Of a stretch of 64,000 nt of DNA, positions 8,201 to 17,490 are shown one piece after another. The notes under the pieces were generated by a model, which saw only the letters and a list, made by a program, of their open reading frames with translations, was not told the origin of the DNA and did not search any database. How positions within the stretch are numbered: position 1 is the first letter of the stretch; every line of letters begins with the position of its first letter. A program made the translations under genes and the position numbers. Source of the DNA: Rhodococcus sp. NBC_00297 (GTDB lineage Bacteria; Actinomycetota; Actinomycetes; Mycobacteriales; Mycobacteriaceae); contig NZ_CP108041.1 in NCBI RefSeq assembly GCF_036173065.1, forward strand, positions 1,240,001 through 1,304,000, given 5' to 3'.

Positions 8201-8806
8201 GTGAACATCACCGAGCCGACCACGCGCCCCCCTCGCAGCGAGGTTCGCGAGCGAATCATCGCGTCCGCGATGACGGAGTTCGGTCGACGCGGGTACGCCG
8301 ACGCCACCCTCGATGCCATCGCCGAGCAGGCCGGGTTCACCAAGGGCGCGGTCTACTCGAACTTCGGTTCCAAGGAGGGGCTGTTCTACGAGCTGATGGA
8401 CCGGCAGGTGCTCGGTCGGGCGCGGATGTCGGTCGACCTGCTCGCCGAGCTCCCCTCCGACCTGCGGGACGCCCAGCGGGTGCTGAGTACCCGTCTCACG
8501 GAGGCGATCTCGAACAATCGCGACTGGCATCTGCTGTTCATGGACTACTGGTCGAGGGCCCTTCGCGATCCCGAGGTGGGTGCCCGCTTCGCCCAGCACC
8601 GGGCGCAGCTCCGGGCGGCGGTCACCGACGCCGTCGTCAGTGTCACCGAGAGCTCCGGAGCGACGTTGCACGTTCCCGCGGAGTGGGTCACGTTCGTCAT
8701 CCTGGCGCTCAGCAACGGTCTGGCCGTCGAGGAACTCGCCCAGCCGGGCATCGTGCCCCCGCAACTGATGGGCGAGGTCGTCGGGCGCCTCCTGCACATC
8801 CCCTGA
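8201..8806 (+). CDS. TetR/AcrR family transcriptional regulator
   Basis: A 201-residue regulator. The N-terminal HTH is canonical: REVRERIIASAMTEFGRRGY, then DAIAEQAGFTKGAVYSNFGSK. The C-terminal ligand-binding domain is divergent. GTG 8201 (VNITEPTTRPPRS) is preferred to upstream starts because these would place coding sequence across the operator. No ribosome-binding site is visible before it (CTCTTCCCGA), so the message may be leaderless. The target is probably the divergent FAD dehydrogenase. Confidence 0.9.
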   Translation: MNITEPTTRPPRSEVRERIIASAMTEFGRRGYADATLDAIAEQAGFTKGAVYSNFGSKEGLFYELMDRQVLGRARMSVDLLAELPSDLRDAQRVLSTRLTEAISNNRDWHLLFMDYWSRALRDPEVGARFAQHRAQLRAAVTDAVVSVTESSGATLHVPAEWVTFVILALSNGLAVEELAQPGIVPPQLMGEVVGRLLHIP

Positions 8807-8818
8807 CCACGAAGGTCC

Positions 8819-9400
8819 TCAGCGCCCCGAATACGTCGCCTTCACGTGCATCCGTTCGCCCTGCGGTCCGAAGATTCCCAGGTACTCGACGGGCCGGCGG
8901 TCGGCGCTGCCGAACCAGTGCGGAAGGTGAGTGTCGAATTCGGCCACCTCACCCGGACCCAGCACCAGGTCCTTGTCGCCCAGGATGAGTCGTAGCTTCC
9001 CGTTCAGCACGTAGATCCAGTGATAACCCTCGTGAGACCCCAACCGCGGGTTCTCCTCGTAGCGATCTCCGGGGACGATCTGCTTGAACGCCTGCAACCC
9101 GCCCGCCCGGCGCGTCAGCGGGACGACGGTGACGCCGTTCGTCGTGACCGGCGTGAACTGCACCCGCGGATCTCCGGTCTCGGGGGCGTCGACGATGTCG
9201 TCCAAGGGAACGTCGTACACCTTGGCCAACGGCAGCAACAGCTCGAGGCTGGGCTTGCGTTGCCCCGATTCGAGCCGGGAGAGCGTGCTCACCGGGATGC
9301 CCGTGCGTTCGGACACCGCGGCCAGGGTCACGTCCGCCGCGACGCGGAGAGCGCGCAAGCGCGGACCGATCGCACTGATCACACCGTCGAAGTCGTCCAT
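8819..9400 (-). CDS. XRE-cupin transcriptional regulator
   Basis: 193 residues. An N-terminal XRE helix-turn-helix (ALRVAADVTLAAVSERTGIP...STLSRLESGQRKPSLE, residues 15-62) is followed by a C-terminal cupin sensor domain (HEGYHWIYVLNGKLRLILGD, then LGPGEVAEFDTHLPHWFG). Such HTH-cupin repressors usually bind a small metabolite. It is divergent from the thioredoxin-reductase/methyltransferase fusion, with a 65 bp gap that contains an imperfect inverted repeat (CATATTGC...GCAAATATG). Control of the fusion gene is therefore likely. Confidence 0.9.
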   Translation of the reverse strand: MDDFDGVISAIGPRLRALRVAADVTLAAVSERTGIPVSTLSRLESGQRKPSLELLLPLAKVYDVPLDDIVDAPETGDPRVQFTPVTTNGVTVVPLTRRAGGLQAFKQIVPGDRYEENPRLGSHEGYHWIYVLNGKLRLILGDKDLVLGPGEVAEFDTHLPHWFGSADRRPVEYLGIFGPQGERMHVKATYSGR

Positions 9401-9465
9401 ACCTCATATTGCAGTTTCGGCAAATATGTTTGTCAAATCCGCAGACTCGGGCGCACAGTGTCCGC

Positions 9466-11028
9466 ATGACCTCACACCACCACGTCGACGCCGACGTCAT
9501 CGTCCTCGGCGGCGGGTCCGCCGGACTGTCCGCCGCACTCATGCTCGGCCGCGCCCGCCGGCGAGTCCTGGTTCTGGACAACGGAACTCCTCGCAACGCG
9601 CCCGCGTCACACATGCACGGCGTGCTGGGTAGGGACCACACCTCGCCGCTCGACTACCTGAAGAACGGCCGAGCCGACCTCGAGCGGTACGACGTCACGA
9701 TCGTCGACGCCACGGTCACCGCACTCGGCGGTCACGTCGGGCACTTCTCCGCGACCACGGACGACGGACGCGCCTTCTCGGCGCGGCGCATCGTGGTGAC
9801 GACCGGACTCACCGATCTGCTCCCGCCCGTCGACGGTCTGGCGGAACGCTGGGGTCGGGACGTCGTGCAGTGCCCCTACTGCGACGGGTGGGAGATCCAA
9901 GATCGCCGCATCGGCGTCCTGAGCACCGGGCCGTTCAGCATCCATCACGCCTCGATGTGGCGGCAGTGGACAGAGAACCTGACCTTCTTCACCGACGGCG
10001 GACCTCTGGCGGACGAGGATCGCGAGAAGTTCACCGCGCGCGGCATCGAGATCGTCGAGCACAAGGTCACCGCGGTGCTCGCCGGCGAGGATCGTCTTCG
10101 TGCGGTCGGGCTGGCCGACGGGACCGAGGTCGCGGTCGACGCTCTCGCCGTGGGACTGCGCTTCACCGCTCGCAGTGAACTTCTCGGATCGCTCGGCCTC
10201 ACCACAGTGCCGCACGCGACCGGACTCGGCGACGTCGTCGAGGTCGATTCCTTCGGTGCCACCACCGTGGCGGGAGTGTGGGCGGCGGGCAACGTCACCG
10301 ACCCGTCGGCCACGGTCATCGCCTCCACCGCGCAGGGAGCCCTTGCCGGCGCTCATGTGAACGCGAACCTCATCGCCGAGGAGTTCGACCAGGCGGTCCA
10401 GGCAGGGCGACCACGTCCGGCGTTGGACGGGCACTTCTGGGACGAGTTGTACCGGGAGTCGGACAAGCGGTGGAGCGGCAATCCCAACCCGACGCTGGTC
10501 CAGTATGCGGAGCACCTCTCCCCCGGACGTGCCGTCGACGTCGGATCGGGTGAGGGCGCCGACGCGGTGTGGCTGGCCGAGCGCGGCTGGACCGTCACGG
10601 GAGTCGACATCTCCGAGGTCGCCGTCGAGCGAGCGCGCGGACTCCACGACGGTGTGATCTGGCTGGCACAGGACCTGCTGACCGATCCGCTGCCGCCGCA
10701 CTCCACGGATCTGCTGACGCTGCACTACTTCGGCATCCTGCGGTCCGGGCCGGCGGACGGGCTCGCGCGCCTCGTCGACACCGTCGCTCCCGGCGGGACG
10801 CTGCTCATGGTCGGCCACACCCCGTCGCCCGGACACCGCTGGGCAGGGTTCGATCCGTCGGACTTCCACAGCCCCCACTCCGTCGCCGAGTCCCTCGACC
10901 CCGCCGAGTGGACCGTCACGGTCGACGAGACGCGTCCACGACTGGTGGAGGCAGCACCCGGAACCCCCCACGTCTCCGACGACATCCTGGTGGCCGTCCG
11001 GGTGCCGGAACGGGTCGGACAGCGATAG
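9466..11028 (+). CDS. Bifunctional thioredoxin-reductase-like flavoprotein / class I SAM methyltransferase
   Basis: A 520-residue fusion. Residues about 8-310 are a pyridine-nucleotide disulfide oxidoreductase of the thioredoxin-reductase type: FAD motif DVIVLGGGSAGLSAALMLGR, redox-active CPYC in VVQCPYCDGWE, and a C-terminal GVWAAGNVTDPS. Residues about 325-510 are a Rossmann methyltransferase (FWDELYRESDKRW, AVDVGSGEGADAVWLAERGW, VTGVDISEVAVERAR), similar to TehB-type enzymes. The start is ATG 9466 (MTSHHHVDAD). A role in detoxifying an electrophile or metalloid by reduction and methylation would fit, but is inference. Divergent XRE-cupin regulator upstream. Confidence 0.9.
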   Translation: MTSHHHVDADVIVLGGGSAGLSAALMLGRARRRVLVLDNGTPRNAPASHMHGVLGRDHTSPLDYLKNGRADLERYDVTIVDATVTALGGHVGHFSATTDDGRAFSARRIVVTTGLTDLLPPVDGLAERWGRDVVQCPYCDGWEIQDRRIGVLSTGPFSIHHASMWRQWTENLTFFTDGGPLADEDREKFTARGIEIVEHKVTAVLAGEDRLRAVGLADGTEVAVDALAVGLRFTARSELLGSLGLTTVPHATGLGDVVEVDSFGATTVAGVWAAGNVTDPSATVIASTAQGALAGAHVNANLIAEEFDQAVQAGRPRPALDGHFWDELYRESDKRWSGNPNPTLVQYAEHLSPGRAVDVGSGEGADAVWLAERGWTVTGVDISEVAVERARGLHDGVIWLAQDLLTDPLPPHSTDLLTLHYFGILRSGPADGLARLVDTVAPGGTLLMVGHTPSPGHRWAGFDPSDFHSPHSVAESLDPAEWTVTVDETRPRLVEAAPGTPHVSDDILVAVRVPERVGQR

Positions 11029-11037
11029 CGTCGTCGC

Positions 11038-12306
11038 ATGATCCCGGCGTCCGATCTCCGCGCTCGTTTCGCAGTCGCCCTCTCGGCGATGTACGGCCGT
11101 GAGGTCCCGGCGTACACGACGCTGGTGGAGGTGGCGACCGCGGTGAACGCAGATGTGGTGGCTCGCGAGGGTGCCGAGGCCGAGCGCCTCGGCACCCTCC
11201 ACCGCGTCACGGCGGAACGGCACGGAGCCGTCCGGGTGGGGACCGTCGCCGAGTTGCGCGACGTGGCACGACTGTTCGGGGGATTCGGCATGCACCCCGT
11301 CGGCTTCTACGATCTGCGTGACGCCGCCACCCCGATACCGGTGGTGTCCACGGCGTTCCGGCCCGTGGACTCGATCGAGCTGGCCCGCAACCCGTTCCGG
11401 GTGTTCTGCTCCATGCTCGTCGTCGACGACCGCAGATTCTTCACCGCCGATCTGGAGCAGCGACTCTCGACCGCACTCGAGGCGCGCACGCTCGTCCCGC
11501 CCGACCTGGTGCGCCTCGCGGTCCGTGCCGCCGAGGACGGCGGGTTACCGGAACCGGAGGCCACCACGCTCGTCGACGGCGCCGTCGCCGTTTTCGAACT
11601 CGGCACGGAGCCCGTCGATCGCGCCTGGTACGACGAGCTCGAAGCCGTGTCGTCGGTGGCCGCGGACATCGGCGGGGTGTCGTCGACGCACATCAACCAC
11701 CTGACGCCGCGGGTGCTCGACATCGACGACCTGTACCGCCGCATGGCCGAGCGCGGTATCGAGATGATCGACAGGATCCAGGGACCCCCTCGGTGGGCCG
11801 GACCGCCGGTGCTGTTGCGCCAGACGTCGTTCCGAGCTCTCGCCGAACCTCGACTCTTTCGCGACGCGTCCGGTGCCACGTTCTCCGATCGGCTCCGCGT
11901 GCGCTTCGGAGAGGTGGAGGCACGGGGCGTCGCCCTCACCCGCCGCGGCCGGGAGGTGTACGACACCGCTATGGCGCGGGTGGACGGCCTCTCCGACGAG
12001 GTTGCTGCCCGGGAGTGGGCGCAGCACTTCCCCGGCACCGATCAGGAGATGGCGGAGCGCGGACTGGCCTACTACCTTCGCACGCCGGACGGGCTCGAAC
12101 CCGTTGTCTACGAGGACTTCCTACCCGCGTCCGCCGCGGGGATCTTCCGGTCGAACCTCACCTCGGACGGCGCCGTGGACACCGATGCCGAGGGAACGAG
12201 CTGGTCGGCGGAGTCCCTGTCCGAGGCCCTCGGGATGCCGATCGCGGATCCCTACGACCTGTACGACGCGCAGGTCGCGGCCGGGTCAGGCGACAGCGGT
12301 GCGTGA
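11038..12306 (+). CDS. 2-oxoadipate dioxygenase/decarboxylase family protein (HglS/YdcJ, DUF1338)
   Basis: A 422-residue non-heme iron enzyme of the DUF1338 family, whose studied members convert 2-oxoadipate to D-2-hydroxyglutarate in lysine breakdown. Family features include GTLHRVTAERHGAVRVGT, GMHPVGFYDLRDAATPIPVV with the first metal His, and DIGGVSSTHINHLTPRVLD with a second His cluster. It starts 10 bp after the fusion gene on the same strand, so the two are probably co-transcribed, although the link in function is unclear. The 3' end overlaps the DUF2334 gene by 21 bp, convergent. Confidence 0.87.
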   Translation: MIPASDLRARFAVALSAMYGREVPAYTTLVEVATAVNADVVAREGAEAERLGTLHRVTAERHGAVRVGTVAELRDVARLFGGFGMHPVGFYDLRDAATPIPVVSTAFRPVDSIELARNPFRVFCSMLVVDDRRFFTADLEQRLSTALEARTLVPPDLVRLAVRAAEDGGLPEPEATTLVDGAVAVFELGTEPVDRAWYDELEAVSSVAADIGGVSSTHINHLTPRVLDIDDLYRRMAERGIEMIDRIQGPPRWAGPPVLLRQTSFRALAEPRLFRDASGATFSDRLRVRFGEVEARGVALTRRGREVYDTAMARVDGLSDEVAAREWAQHFPGTDQEMAERGLAYYLRTPDGLEPVVYEDFLPASAAGIFRSNLTSDGAVDTDAEGTSWSAESLSEALGMPIADPYDLYDAQVAAGSGDSGA

Positions 12307-13023
12307 GCGCGGAACCCACTCGTAGCGGGCCGACGTCGCACCGTGGAAGCGCGCCAGGTCCACCGCGTCGAGCATGGCGGCACGGGGGCCCGGACGGCCG
12401 AGCTGCTTGGCGCTCACCGACAGTCGCACCACGCCGCCGCGGCGAGCCGTACGGCCGGCACCCATGACGAGCGCGCGGCACCACCACGGTTCCGTGGACC
12501 CGGGCTCCCAGACGTAGCCACCGGATCCGGTGCCGAAGCCCTCACCGATACCGTGGACCCGACCGCGCACCGTGGTGCCCCGCTCGAGGTCCTGGATGCC
12601 GGCGAGCCCGGCGAAGACACGGAACCCGACCGTGGGAAGGGCGGACACCGCACCCGGTGAGGCTACCCAGCGGGGCGGTGCGAACACGCGGGTGCGCATG
12701 CCGATCTCCTCCATGACCCGGTCCGCGGCGCGCAACCGCAGCTGCGCCTCGTGAGCCGGGAGGGTCGCGAACTCGGCACGACGCCGCTTGGTGGCCGCCT
12801 GGTCGTATCCGTGCAGGACCAGTGCGTCTCCGTGATCGCGGCGCATGCGCAGCCAGTCCTGCGTCTCGGTGTCGCGCGTGAGGCGGTACTTGTCCTTCAA
12901 CCGCGGGGCCACGAGAAGCGACAACTCGATGTCGCGGCGATCCATCTCCGCGGCGAACTCGGCGGCGGCGTCGCGGGTCTCGTCGCGGATACCGGACACG
13001 GACACGATCAGACGTGCACTCAT
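12286..13023 (-). CDS. DUF2334-type polysaccharide-deacetylase-fold protein
   Basis: A 245-residue protein beginning MSARLIVSVSGIRDETRDAA, with LSLLVAPRLKDKYRLTRD, ALVLHGYDQAA and RVFAPPRWVASPGAVSAL. These match the DUF2334 members of the NodB/polysaccharide deacetylase superfamily, in which HGYDQ corresponds to a conserved metal-site segment. No signal peptide, so cytoplasmic. The substrate is unknown. ATG 13023 lies 61 bp downstream of the glutathione peroxidase stop on the same strand, so they may form an operon. Confidence 0.75.
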   Translation of the reverse strand: MSARLIVSVSGIRDETRDAAAEFAAEMDRRDIELSLLVAPRLKDKYRLTRDTETQDWLRMRRDHGDALVLHGYDQAATKRRRAEFATLPAHEAQLRLRAADRVMEEIGMRTRVFAPPRWVASPGAVSALPTVGFRVFAGLAGIQDLERGTTVRGRVHGIGEGFGTGSGGYVWEPGSTEPWWCRALVMGAGRTARRGGVVRLSVSAKQLGRPGPRAAMLDAVDLARFHGATSARYEWVPRSRTAVA

Positions 13024-13084
13024 GAAGAAACCGTCGCACACCGAGGTGTACGACGGTCTCGTCCCGCGTGAACGCAGGGCGACG

Positions 13085-13585
13085 TCAGAGAGTCGGAACG
13101 GGCAGCACCTTGTCGATCGCCGCGAGAACCTCGGGGGCGTCCGGTTCGGTGCGGGGGCGGAATCGGCCCACGACCTCGCCGTCCGGCGAGACGAGGAACT
13201 TCTCGAAGTTCCACTGCACGTCTCCCGCGTTCCCCTCGGAGTCCGCGGTCTGCGTCAGGATCTCGTAGAGCGGGTGCCTGTTCTCGCCGTTGACGTCGAC
13301 CTTCTCCATCAGCGGGAAGGTGACGTCGTACGTCGTGGAGCAGAACGTCTCGATCTCCTCGGCCGAGCCGGGCTCCTGGCCACCGAACTGGTTGCAGGGA
13401 ACGCCCACGACCGAGAGTCCGCGGTCCGCGTACTCGCGGGCCAGCTTCTCGAGCGTCGTGTACTGCGGGGTCAGGCCACACTTCGAGGCGACGTTGACCA
13501 CGAGCACCGCGCGGCCGCTGTACTCCTCGAGCGAGGTGGGAGCGCCGCCGAGAGTGCTGATGCCGACGTTCTGCAGTTCTGTCAT
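13085..13585 (-). CDS. Glutathione peroxidase family protein (thioredoxin-type peroxidase)
   Basis: 166 residues, the normal length. Catalytic tetrad features are visible: peroxidatic Cys36 in NVASKCGLTPQY, Gln70 in CNQFGGQEPG and the Trp-Asn pair in VQWNFEKFLV. It carries Cys rather than selenocysteine and a second Cys64 in VGVPCNQF. In actinobacteria such enzymes generally use thioredoxin or other thiols. ATG 13585 (MTELQNVG) was chosen over an upstream frame that lacks family similarity. Confidence 0.93.
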   Translation of the reverse strand: MTELQNVGISTLGGAPTSLEEYSGRAVLVVNVASKCGLTPQYTTLEKLAREYADRGLSVVGVPCNQFGGQEPGSAEEIETFCSTTYDVTFPLMEKVDVNGENRHPLYEILTQTADSEGNAGDVQWNFEKFLVSPDGEVVGRFRPRTEPDAPEVLAAIDKVLPVPTL

Positions 13586-13618
13586 GGGCTCACAGTACCG
13601 GCCGGTAACCCGTGAGCA

Positions 13619-13664
13619 CGAGAGCGGGCGCACCCTCCCTGTGTGGAGGATGCGCCCGCTCTCG
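13619..13664 (-). terminator. Terminator of the dicarboxylate symporter gene
   Basis: CGAGAGCGGGCGCA pairs perfectly with TGCGCCCGCTCTCG and is extended by CCTCC/GGAGG. It begins 17 bp past the symporter stop codon on the minus strand and ends before the peroxidase start. Confidence 0.85.
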
Positions 13665-13680
13665 GTCGGTGCGTGCGGTA

Positions 13681-15066
13681 CTAGTTCTTCACGAGGTCGG
13701 GCTTGGCTTCCGGATCGCGGGCCTCTCCGTGTCCGTCGTCCACCATCGTGGTCTCGTCGAACGGGAGCTTGCCACCGAGGACGTCCTTGACGCGCTCGTT
13801 GTCGATGGTCTTCGTCCAGGTGCCGACCAGCATCGTGGCGACGGCGTTGCCCGAGAAGTTGGTGACGGCGCGAGCCTCGGACATGAACCGGTCGATGCCG
13901 ACGATGAGGCCGATGCCGTCGAGCAGCTCGGGGCGGTGGCTCTGCAGACCACCGGCGAGCGTGGCGAGTCCGGCGCCGGAGACGCCGGCCGCACCCTTGC
14001 TGGCGATGATCATGAAGACGAGCAGCGAGATCTGCTCGCCGAGTCCGAGCGGGTTGCCCATGGCGTCGGCGATGAAGATCGAGGCCATCGTCAGGTAGAT
14101 CGCGGTGCCGTCGAGGTTGAAGGAGTAGCCGGTGGGGACGACGACGCCGACCGTGGTGCGCTGCACTCCGACGTGCTCCATCTTGGCGATGAGGCGCGGC
14201 AGGGCCGACTCGGAGGACGAGGTGGCGACGATGAGCAGGTACTCACGGGCCAGGTACTTGACCAGCTTGAAGATCGAGACGCCGGAGACGAAGCGCAGGA
14301 TCGTGCCGAGGATGCCGAAGACGAAGATGGTGCAGGTCAGGTAGAAGGCCAGCATGAGGGTGGCCAGCTGGACCACGGCCTCGAAGCCGGTGTCACCGAC
14401 GACCTTGGCGATGGCGCCGAAGGCACCGATCGGGGCGAGCCACAGGATGCCGGCCAGGATGCGGAAGACGAGCTTCTGGATCGAGCCGATGCCGCGGAGG
14501 ATGCCCTCACCCTGCTTGCCCATGGCCTGCAGGCCGAAGCCGACGAGCAGCGCGACGAAGAGGGTCTGCAGCACGCTGCCCTCGGTGAGCGACGACAGCA
14601 GCGACGTCGGGATGATGCCCTGGATGAAGTCGAGCGTGCCGCCGGCACCTTCCGCGGTCTCGACGAGCTTGCCGACAGCGCCGGAGTTCGGCTCGATGTT
14701 CAGGCCGGTTCCCGGCTGGATCAGGTTGCCGACCACCATGCCGATGGCGAGGGCGAAGGTGGACATCGTGATGAAGTAACCGAGGGCGAGGCCGCCGACC
14801 TTGCCGACGCTGGCCGCGGCCTTGACCGACCCGATGCCGAGCACGATGGTGCAGAAGATGACCGGGCTGATCATCATCTTGATCAGATCGACGAACATGG
14901 TGCCCAGCACGCCGAGGCTCGACCCGACCTCGGGTGCGACGAGACCGACGATGACACCGCCGATCACGGCGATGATCACGGCGATGTAGAGCCAGTGGGT
15001 CTTGTCCCGCTTCTTCTTGGGCGGCGGGGTCGCGTCGTACGGTTCGGCGTCGATGCTGGCGGTCAT
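13681..15066 (-). CDS. Dicarboxylate/amino acid:cation symporter (DAACS, DctA-like)
   Basis: A 461-residue membrane transporter. The DAACS signatures are SSSESALPRLI (the serine-rich hairpin) and VVPTGYSFNLDGTAIYLTMA, and there are about eight hydrophobic segments plus reentrant loops. It imports C4-dicarboxylates or glutamate/aspartate with H+ or Na+. Divergent from a CitA/CitB-type two-component system that very probably controls it, which favours C4-dicarboxylates over amino acids. It has its own terminator. Start ATG 15066 (MTASIDAEP), with a charged PPPKKKRDK stretch before the first helix. Confidence 0.94.
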   Translation of the reverse strand: MTASIDAEPYDATPPPKKKRDKTHWLYIAVIIAVIGGVIVGLVAPEVGSSLGVLGTMFVDLIKMMISPVIFCTIVLGIGSVKAAASVGKVGGLALGYFITMSTFALAIGMVVGNLIQPGTGLNIEPNSGAVGKLVETAEGAGGTLDFIQGIIPTSLLSSLTEGSVLQTLFVALLVGFGLQAMGKQGEGILRGIGSIQKLVFRILAGILWLAPIGAFGAIAKVVGDTGFEAVVQLATLMLAFYLTCTIFVFGILGTILRFVSGVSIFKLVKYLAREYLLIVATSSSESALPRLIAKMEHVGVQRTTVGVVVPTGYSFNLDGTAIYLTMASIFIADAMGNPLGLGEQISLLVFMIIASKGAAGVSGAGLATLAGGLQSHRPELLDGIGLIVGIDRFMSEARAVTNFSGNAVATMLVGTWTKTIDNERVKDVLGGKLPFDETTMVDDGHGEARDPEAKPDLVKN

Positions 15067-15152
15067 GGTTGTCCTTACGATCGTGGCGTGAGGTGGATCA
15101 CGCTTGTCTGAATGGAATGGTGGTCCATGAGCGTGACCCGAGTCACCAATGA

Positions 15153-15167
15153 GTTCATTTCGTTCAT
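15153..15167. promoter_or_regulatory. Direct repeat GTTCAT in the symporter/two-component intergenic region
   Basis: GTTCAT occurs at 15153 and 15162 (9-bp period) within the AT-richer centre of the 157 bp divergent promoter region. Tandem short direct repeats here would suit binding of the adjacent CitB-type response regulator, but no consensus proves it. Confidence 0.35.
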
Positions 15168-15223
15168 GTGTACAGCGGTCACGCGCACGTCGTGAGCAGA
15201 ACAGTCGAACCCGGAGGAACCCC

Positions 15224-16777
15224 GTGAGCAGCACGAACACCCGGCGTCGCCGCAGTGTGGCGCGGCAGCTCCTCGTCGGCCAGCTCGCGGTCGTGGTGCT
15301 CCTCGTGACGCTCGGCGGCGCTCTCGCCCTCGTCGACGCCCGCCGGGACAGCGACGAGAGCATCCGCCGGGAGGTCGTCGACATCGCCGTCTCGATCGCG
15401 ACTGCCCCGTCCACGGTGACCGCACTCGCGAGTGCGGATCCCACAGCCGCGCTGCAACCGGTGACCGAGCGCGTGCGCATCGCGACGGGGATGGACTTCA
15501 TCGTCGTCATGTCGCCCGACCGCACGCGTTTCACCCACACCACCACCGAGCTGATCGGCGGGCAGTTCACGGGCACGATCGACCGGGCGCTCGCCGGCGA
15601 GACGTTCACCGAGACGTACCGCGGATCTCTGGGACCGTCGATCCGCGCCGTCACGCCCGTGCTCGACGACGGCCGCGTCGTGGGGCTCGTCTCCGCCGGG
15701 GTCACCCGCCAGAAGATCTCCAGTCAGTTCGTCGCCGGGCTCCCGGCAGTCCTCGGCATCATCGCGGCGGCACTCGGCGTGGCCCTCGCGGCGTCGTATC
15801 TACTCAATCGGCGGCTCAGTCGTCAGACCCTCGGGCTCGCGCCCGACGAGCTGCGCAGCATGTACGAGCACCACGACGCCGTCCTGCACTCCATCGGCGA
15901 GGGGCTGGTGGTGTGGGGCGACGACTCGGAGGCGGAGCTGGTCAACGACGAGGCGCGGCGGCTGCTGGACCTGCCCGAGGGTCCCGTGACGCGCGAGCGC
16001 CTTCCGGAATCGCTGCGCGGACTGGGCGACACCGCCGTTCGCGACGAGATGCACCTGACGACGACGCGTGTCCTCGTGGTGACCCAGGACCCCGTCCTGC
16101 ACGGGTCCCGCCGGCTCGGCACGGTGACCGTGCTGCGCGATCACACCGAATTGCAGCGTGTCATGGGCGAACTCGACTCGATGACGTCCTTCGCCGAGTC
16201 GCTGCGCTCGCAAGCGCACGAGTCGGCGAACCGTCTCCACACCGTCATCACGATGGTCGAACTCGGCCGCACCGAGCAGGCGGTCGAGTTCGCCACCCAG
16301 GAACTCGAGCTGTCGCAGAACCTCATCGACCGGCTCATGAGCACGGTGCAGGAACCCGCGGTCGCAGCACTGTTGCTGGGCAAGGTGAGCCAGGCCGCCG
16401 AGCAGGGCGTCGAGCTCACGGTCACCGAGGACACCGCCCTCACCGACACCGAGTCCTTCGACCGACGCGAATTGGTCACTCTCGCCGGAAATTTGATAGA
16501 CAATGCGATCGATGCAGCGAAGCAGTCGGACGAGCCGTGGGTGGAGGTGACCGTGCGCGAGAGCGAGACGGACCTCGTGATCCAGGTGGCGGACAGTGGA
16601 CCGGGAATGGACGCGGACGCCCTGGCGAGAGCACGGACCCGCGGTTACTCCACCAAGTCCGGCTCGCGGGGCCTCGGTCTCGCGCTGGTCACCCAGGTGG
16701 TCGAACGCCATCACGGGACCCTGACGTCGGAGACGACCTACGGATCGGTCGTCACCGCGAGCATCCCGCATGAGTGA
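15224..16777 (+). CDS. CitA/DcuS-type sensor histidine kinase
   Basis: 517 residues. A transmembrane helix (LLVGQLAVVVLLVTLGGALAL), an extracytoplasmic PDC sensor domain ending ...VVGLVSAGVTRQKI, a second helix, a PAS domain (LHSIGEGLVVWGDD) and the kinase. The H-box SQAHESANRLHTVITMVELG is of the CitA/DcuS class; the usual F after HE is S here. N-box NLIDNAIDAAKQ and G-boxes DSGPGMD and RGLGLALV are intact. GTG 15224 is preceded by GGAGGAA. It senses an external carboxylate by family analogy. The stop overlaps the regulator ATG by 8 bp. Confidence 0.93.
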   Translation: MSSTNTRRRRSVARQLLVGQLAVVVLLVTLGGALALVDARRDSDESIRREVVDIAVSIATAPSTVTALASADPTAALQPVTERVRIATGMDFIVVMSPDRTRFTHTTTELIGGQFTGTIDRALAGETFTETYRGSLGPSIRAVTPVLDDGRVVGLVSAGVTRQKISSQFVAGLPAVLGIIAAALGVALAASYLLNRRLSRQTLGLAPDELRSMYEHHDAVLHSIGEGLVVWGDDSEAELVNDEARRLLDLPEGPVTRERLPESLRGLGDTAVRDEMHLTTTRVLVVTQDPVLHGSRRLGTVTVLRDHTELQRVMGELDSMTSFAESLRSQAHESANRLHTVITMVELGRTEQAVEFATQELELSQNLIDRLMSTVQEPAVAALLLGKVSQAAEQGVELTVTEDTALTDTESFDRRELVTLAGNLIDNAIDAAKQSDEPWVEVTVRESETDLVIQVADSGPGMDADALARARTRGYSTKSGSRGLGLALVTQVVERHHGTLTSETTYGSVVTASIPHE

Positions 16778-17489
16778 GGCACCCGGTCCCGACGACACCA
16801 CCATCCGCGTGCTGATCGTCGAGGACGAACCCCTGATCGCGGAAGCCCATTCGAGCTACGTCGGTCGTGTCCCCGGCTTCACCGTGGGTGCGATGGTGCA
16901 CACCGCGTCGGGCGCCATGCGCGCGGCGTCCAAGGCCATCGCCGACGGGTCGCCGTTCGATCTGGTCCTGCTCGACATCGGGCTGCCGGACGCCAACGGC
17001 ATCGACGTCGCCGCCGCACTCGGTGGACTGCGCCCCGGACCCGACGTCATCGCCATCACCTCCGAGCGCGACCTCGCCGTCGTGCGCAACGCCGTCGCGC
17101 ACGGGGTGGTGCTGTACCTGCTCAAGCCCTTCACCTTCGCGGCGTTCCGGGACAAGCTGGAACGGTACGGCGAGTTTCGCAGCGCCCTGCGCGACGGCGA
17201 GTCGGCGGTGAGTCAACGCGACATCGACCGCGCCATGGCCTCTCTGCGCACCGCGGACGAGCGCGCAGCCTCCCCCAAGGGCATCGCTCCGGCGACACTC
17301 ACCGAGATCTCGAACAGCGTGCGGGCACAGCCCGCGGGACTCGGGGCCTCCGAGGCAGCCAAGGCCGTCGGCGTCTCCCGGGTGACGGCGTGGCGCTATC
17401 TCGAACGGCTCGCCGACGACGGGCTCGTCGAGCGGCACACCGAGTACGGCAGGGCCGGACGGCCCCAGGTGCGGTACCGCTGGCGGTGA
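16770..17489 (+). CDS. CitB/DcuR-type response regulator
   Basis: 239 residues. The receiver domain has VEDEP, phosphoacceptor Asp69 in VLLDIGLPD, and LLKPF. A linker leads to a C-terminal HTH (GLGASEAAKAVGVSRVTAWRYLERLADDGLV), typical of the CitB family. The gene overlaps the kinase gene by 8 bp and so forms a coupled pair with it. The likely target is the divergent symporter at 13681-15066. Confidence 0.93.
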   Translation: MSEAPGPDDTTIRVLIVEDEPLIAEAHSSYVGRVPGFTVGAMVHTASGAMRAASKAIADGSPFDLVLLDIGLPDANGIDVAAALGGLRPGPDVIAITSERDLAVVRNAVAHGVVLYLLKPFTFAAFRDKLERYGEFRSALRDGESAVSQRDIDRAMASLRTADERAASPKGIAPATLTEISNSVRAQPAGLGASEAAKAVGVSRVTAWRYLERLADDGLVERHTEYGRAGRPQVRYRWR

Positions 17490-17490
17490 G

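Noticed and set aside
13612-15111. A 499-codon Asp/Gly/His-rich plus-strand frame
   Set aside because: Antisense to the symporter. The acidic low-complexity composition is an artefact of its codons.
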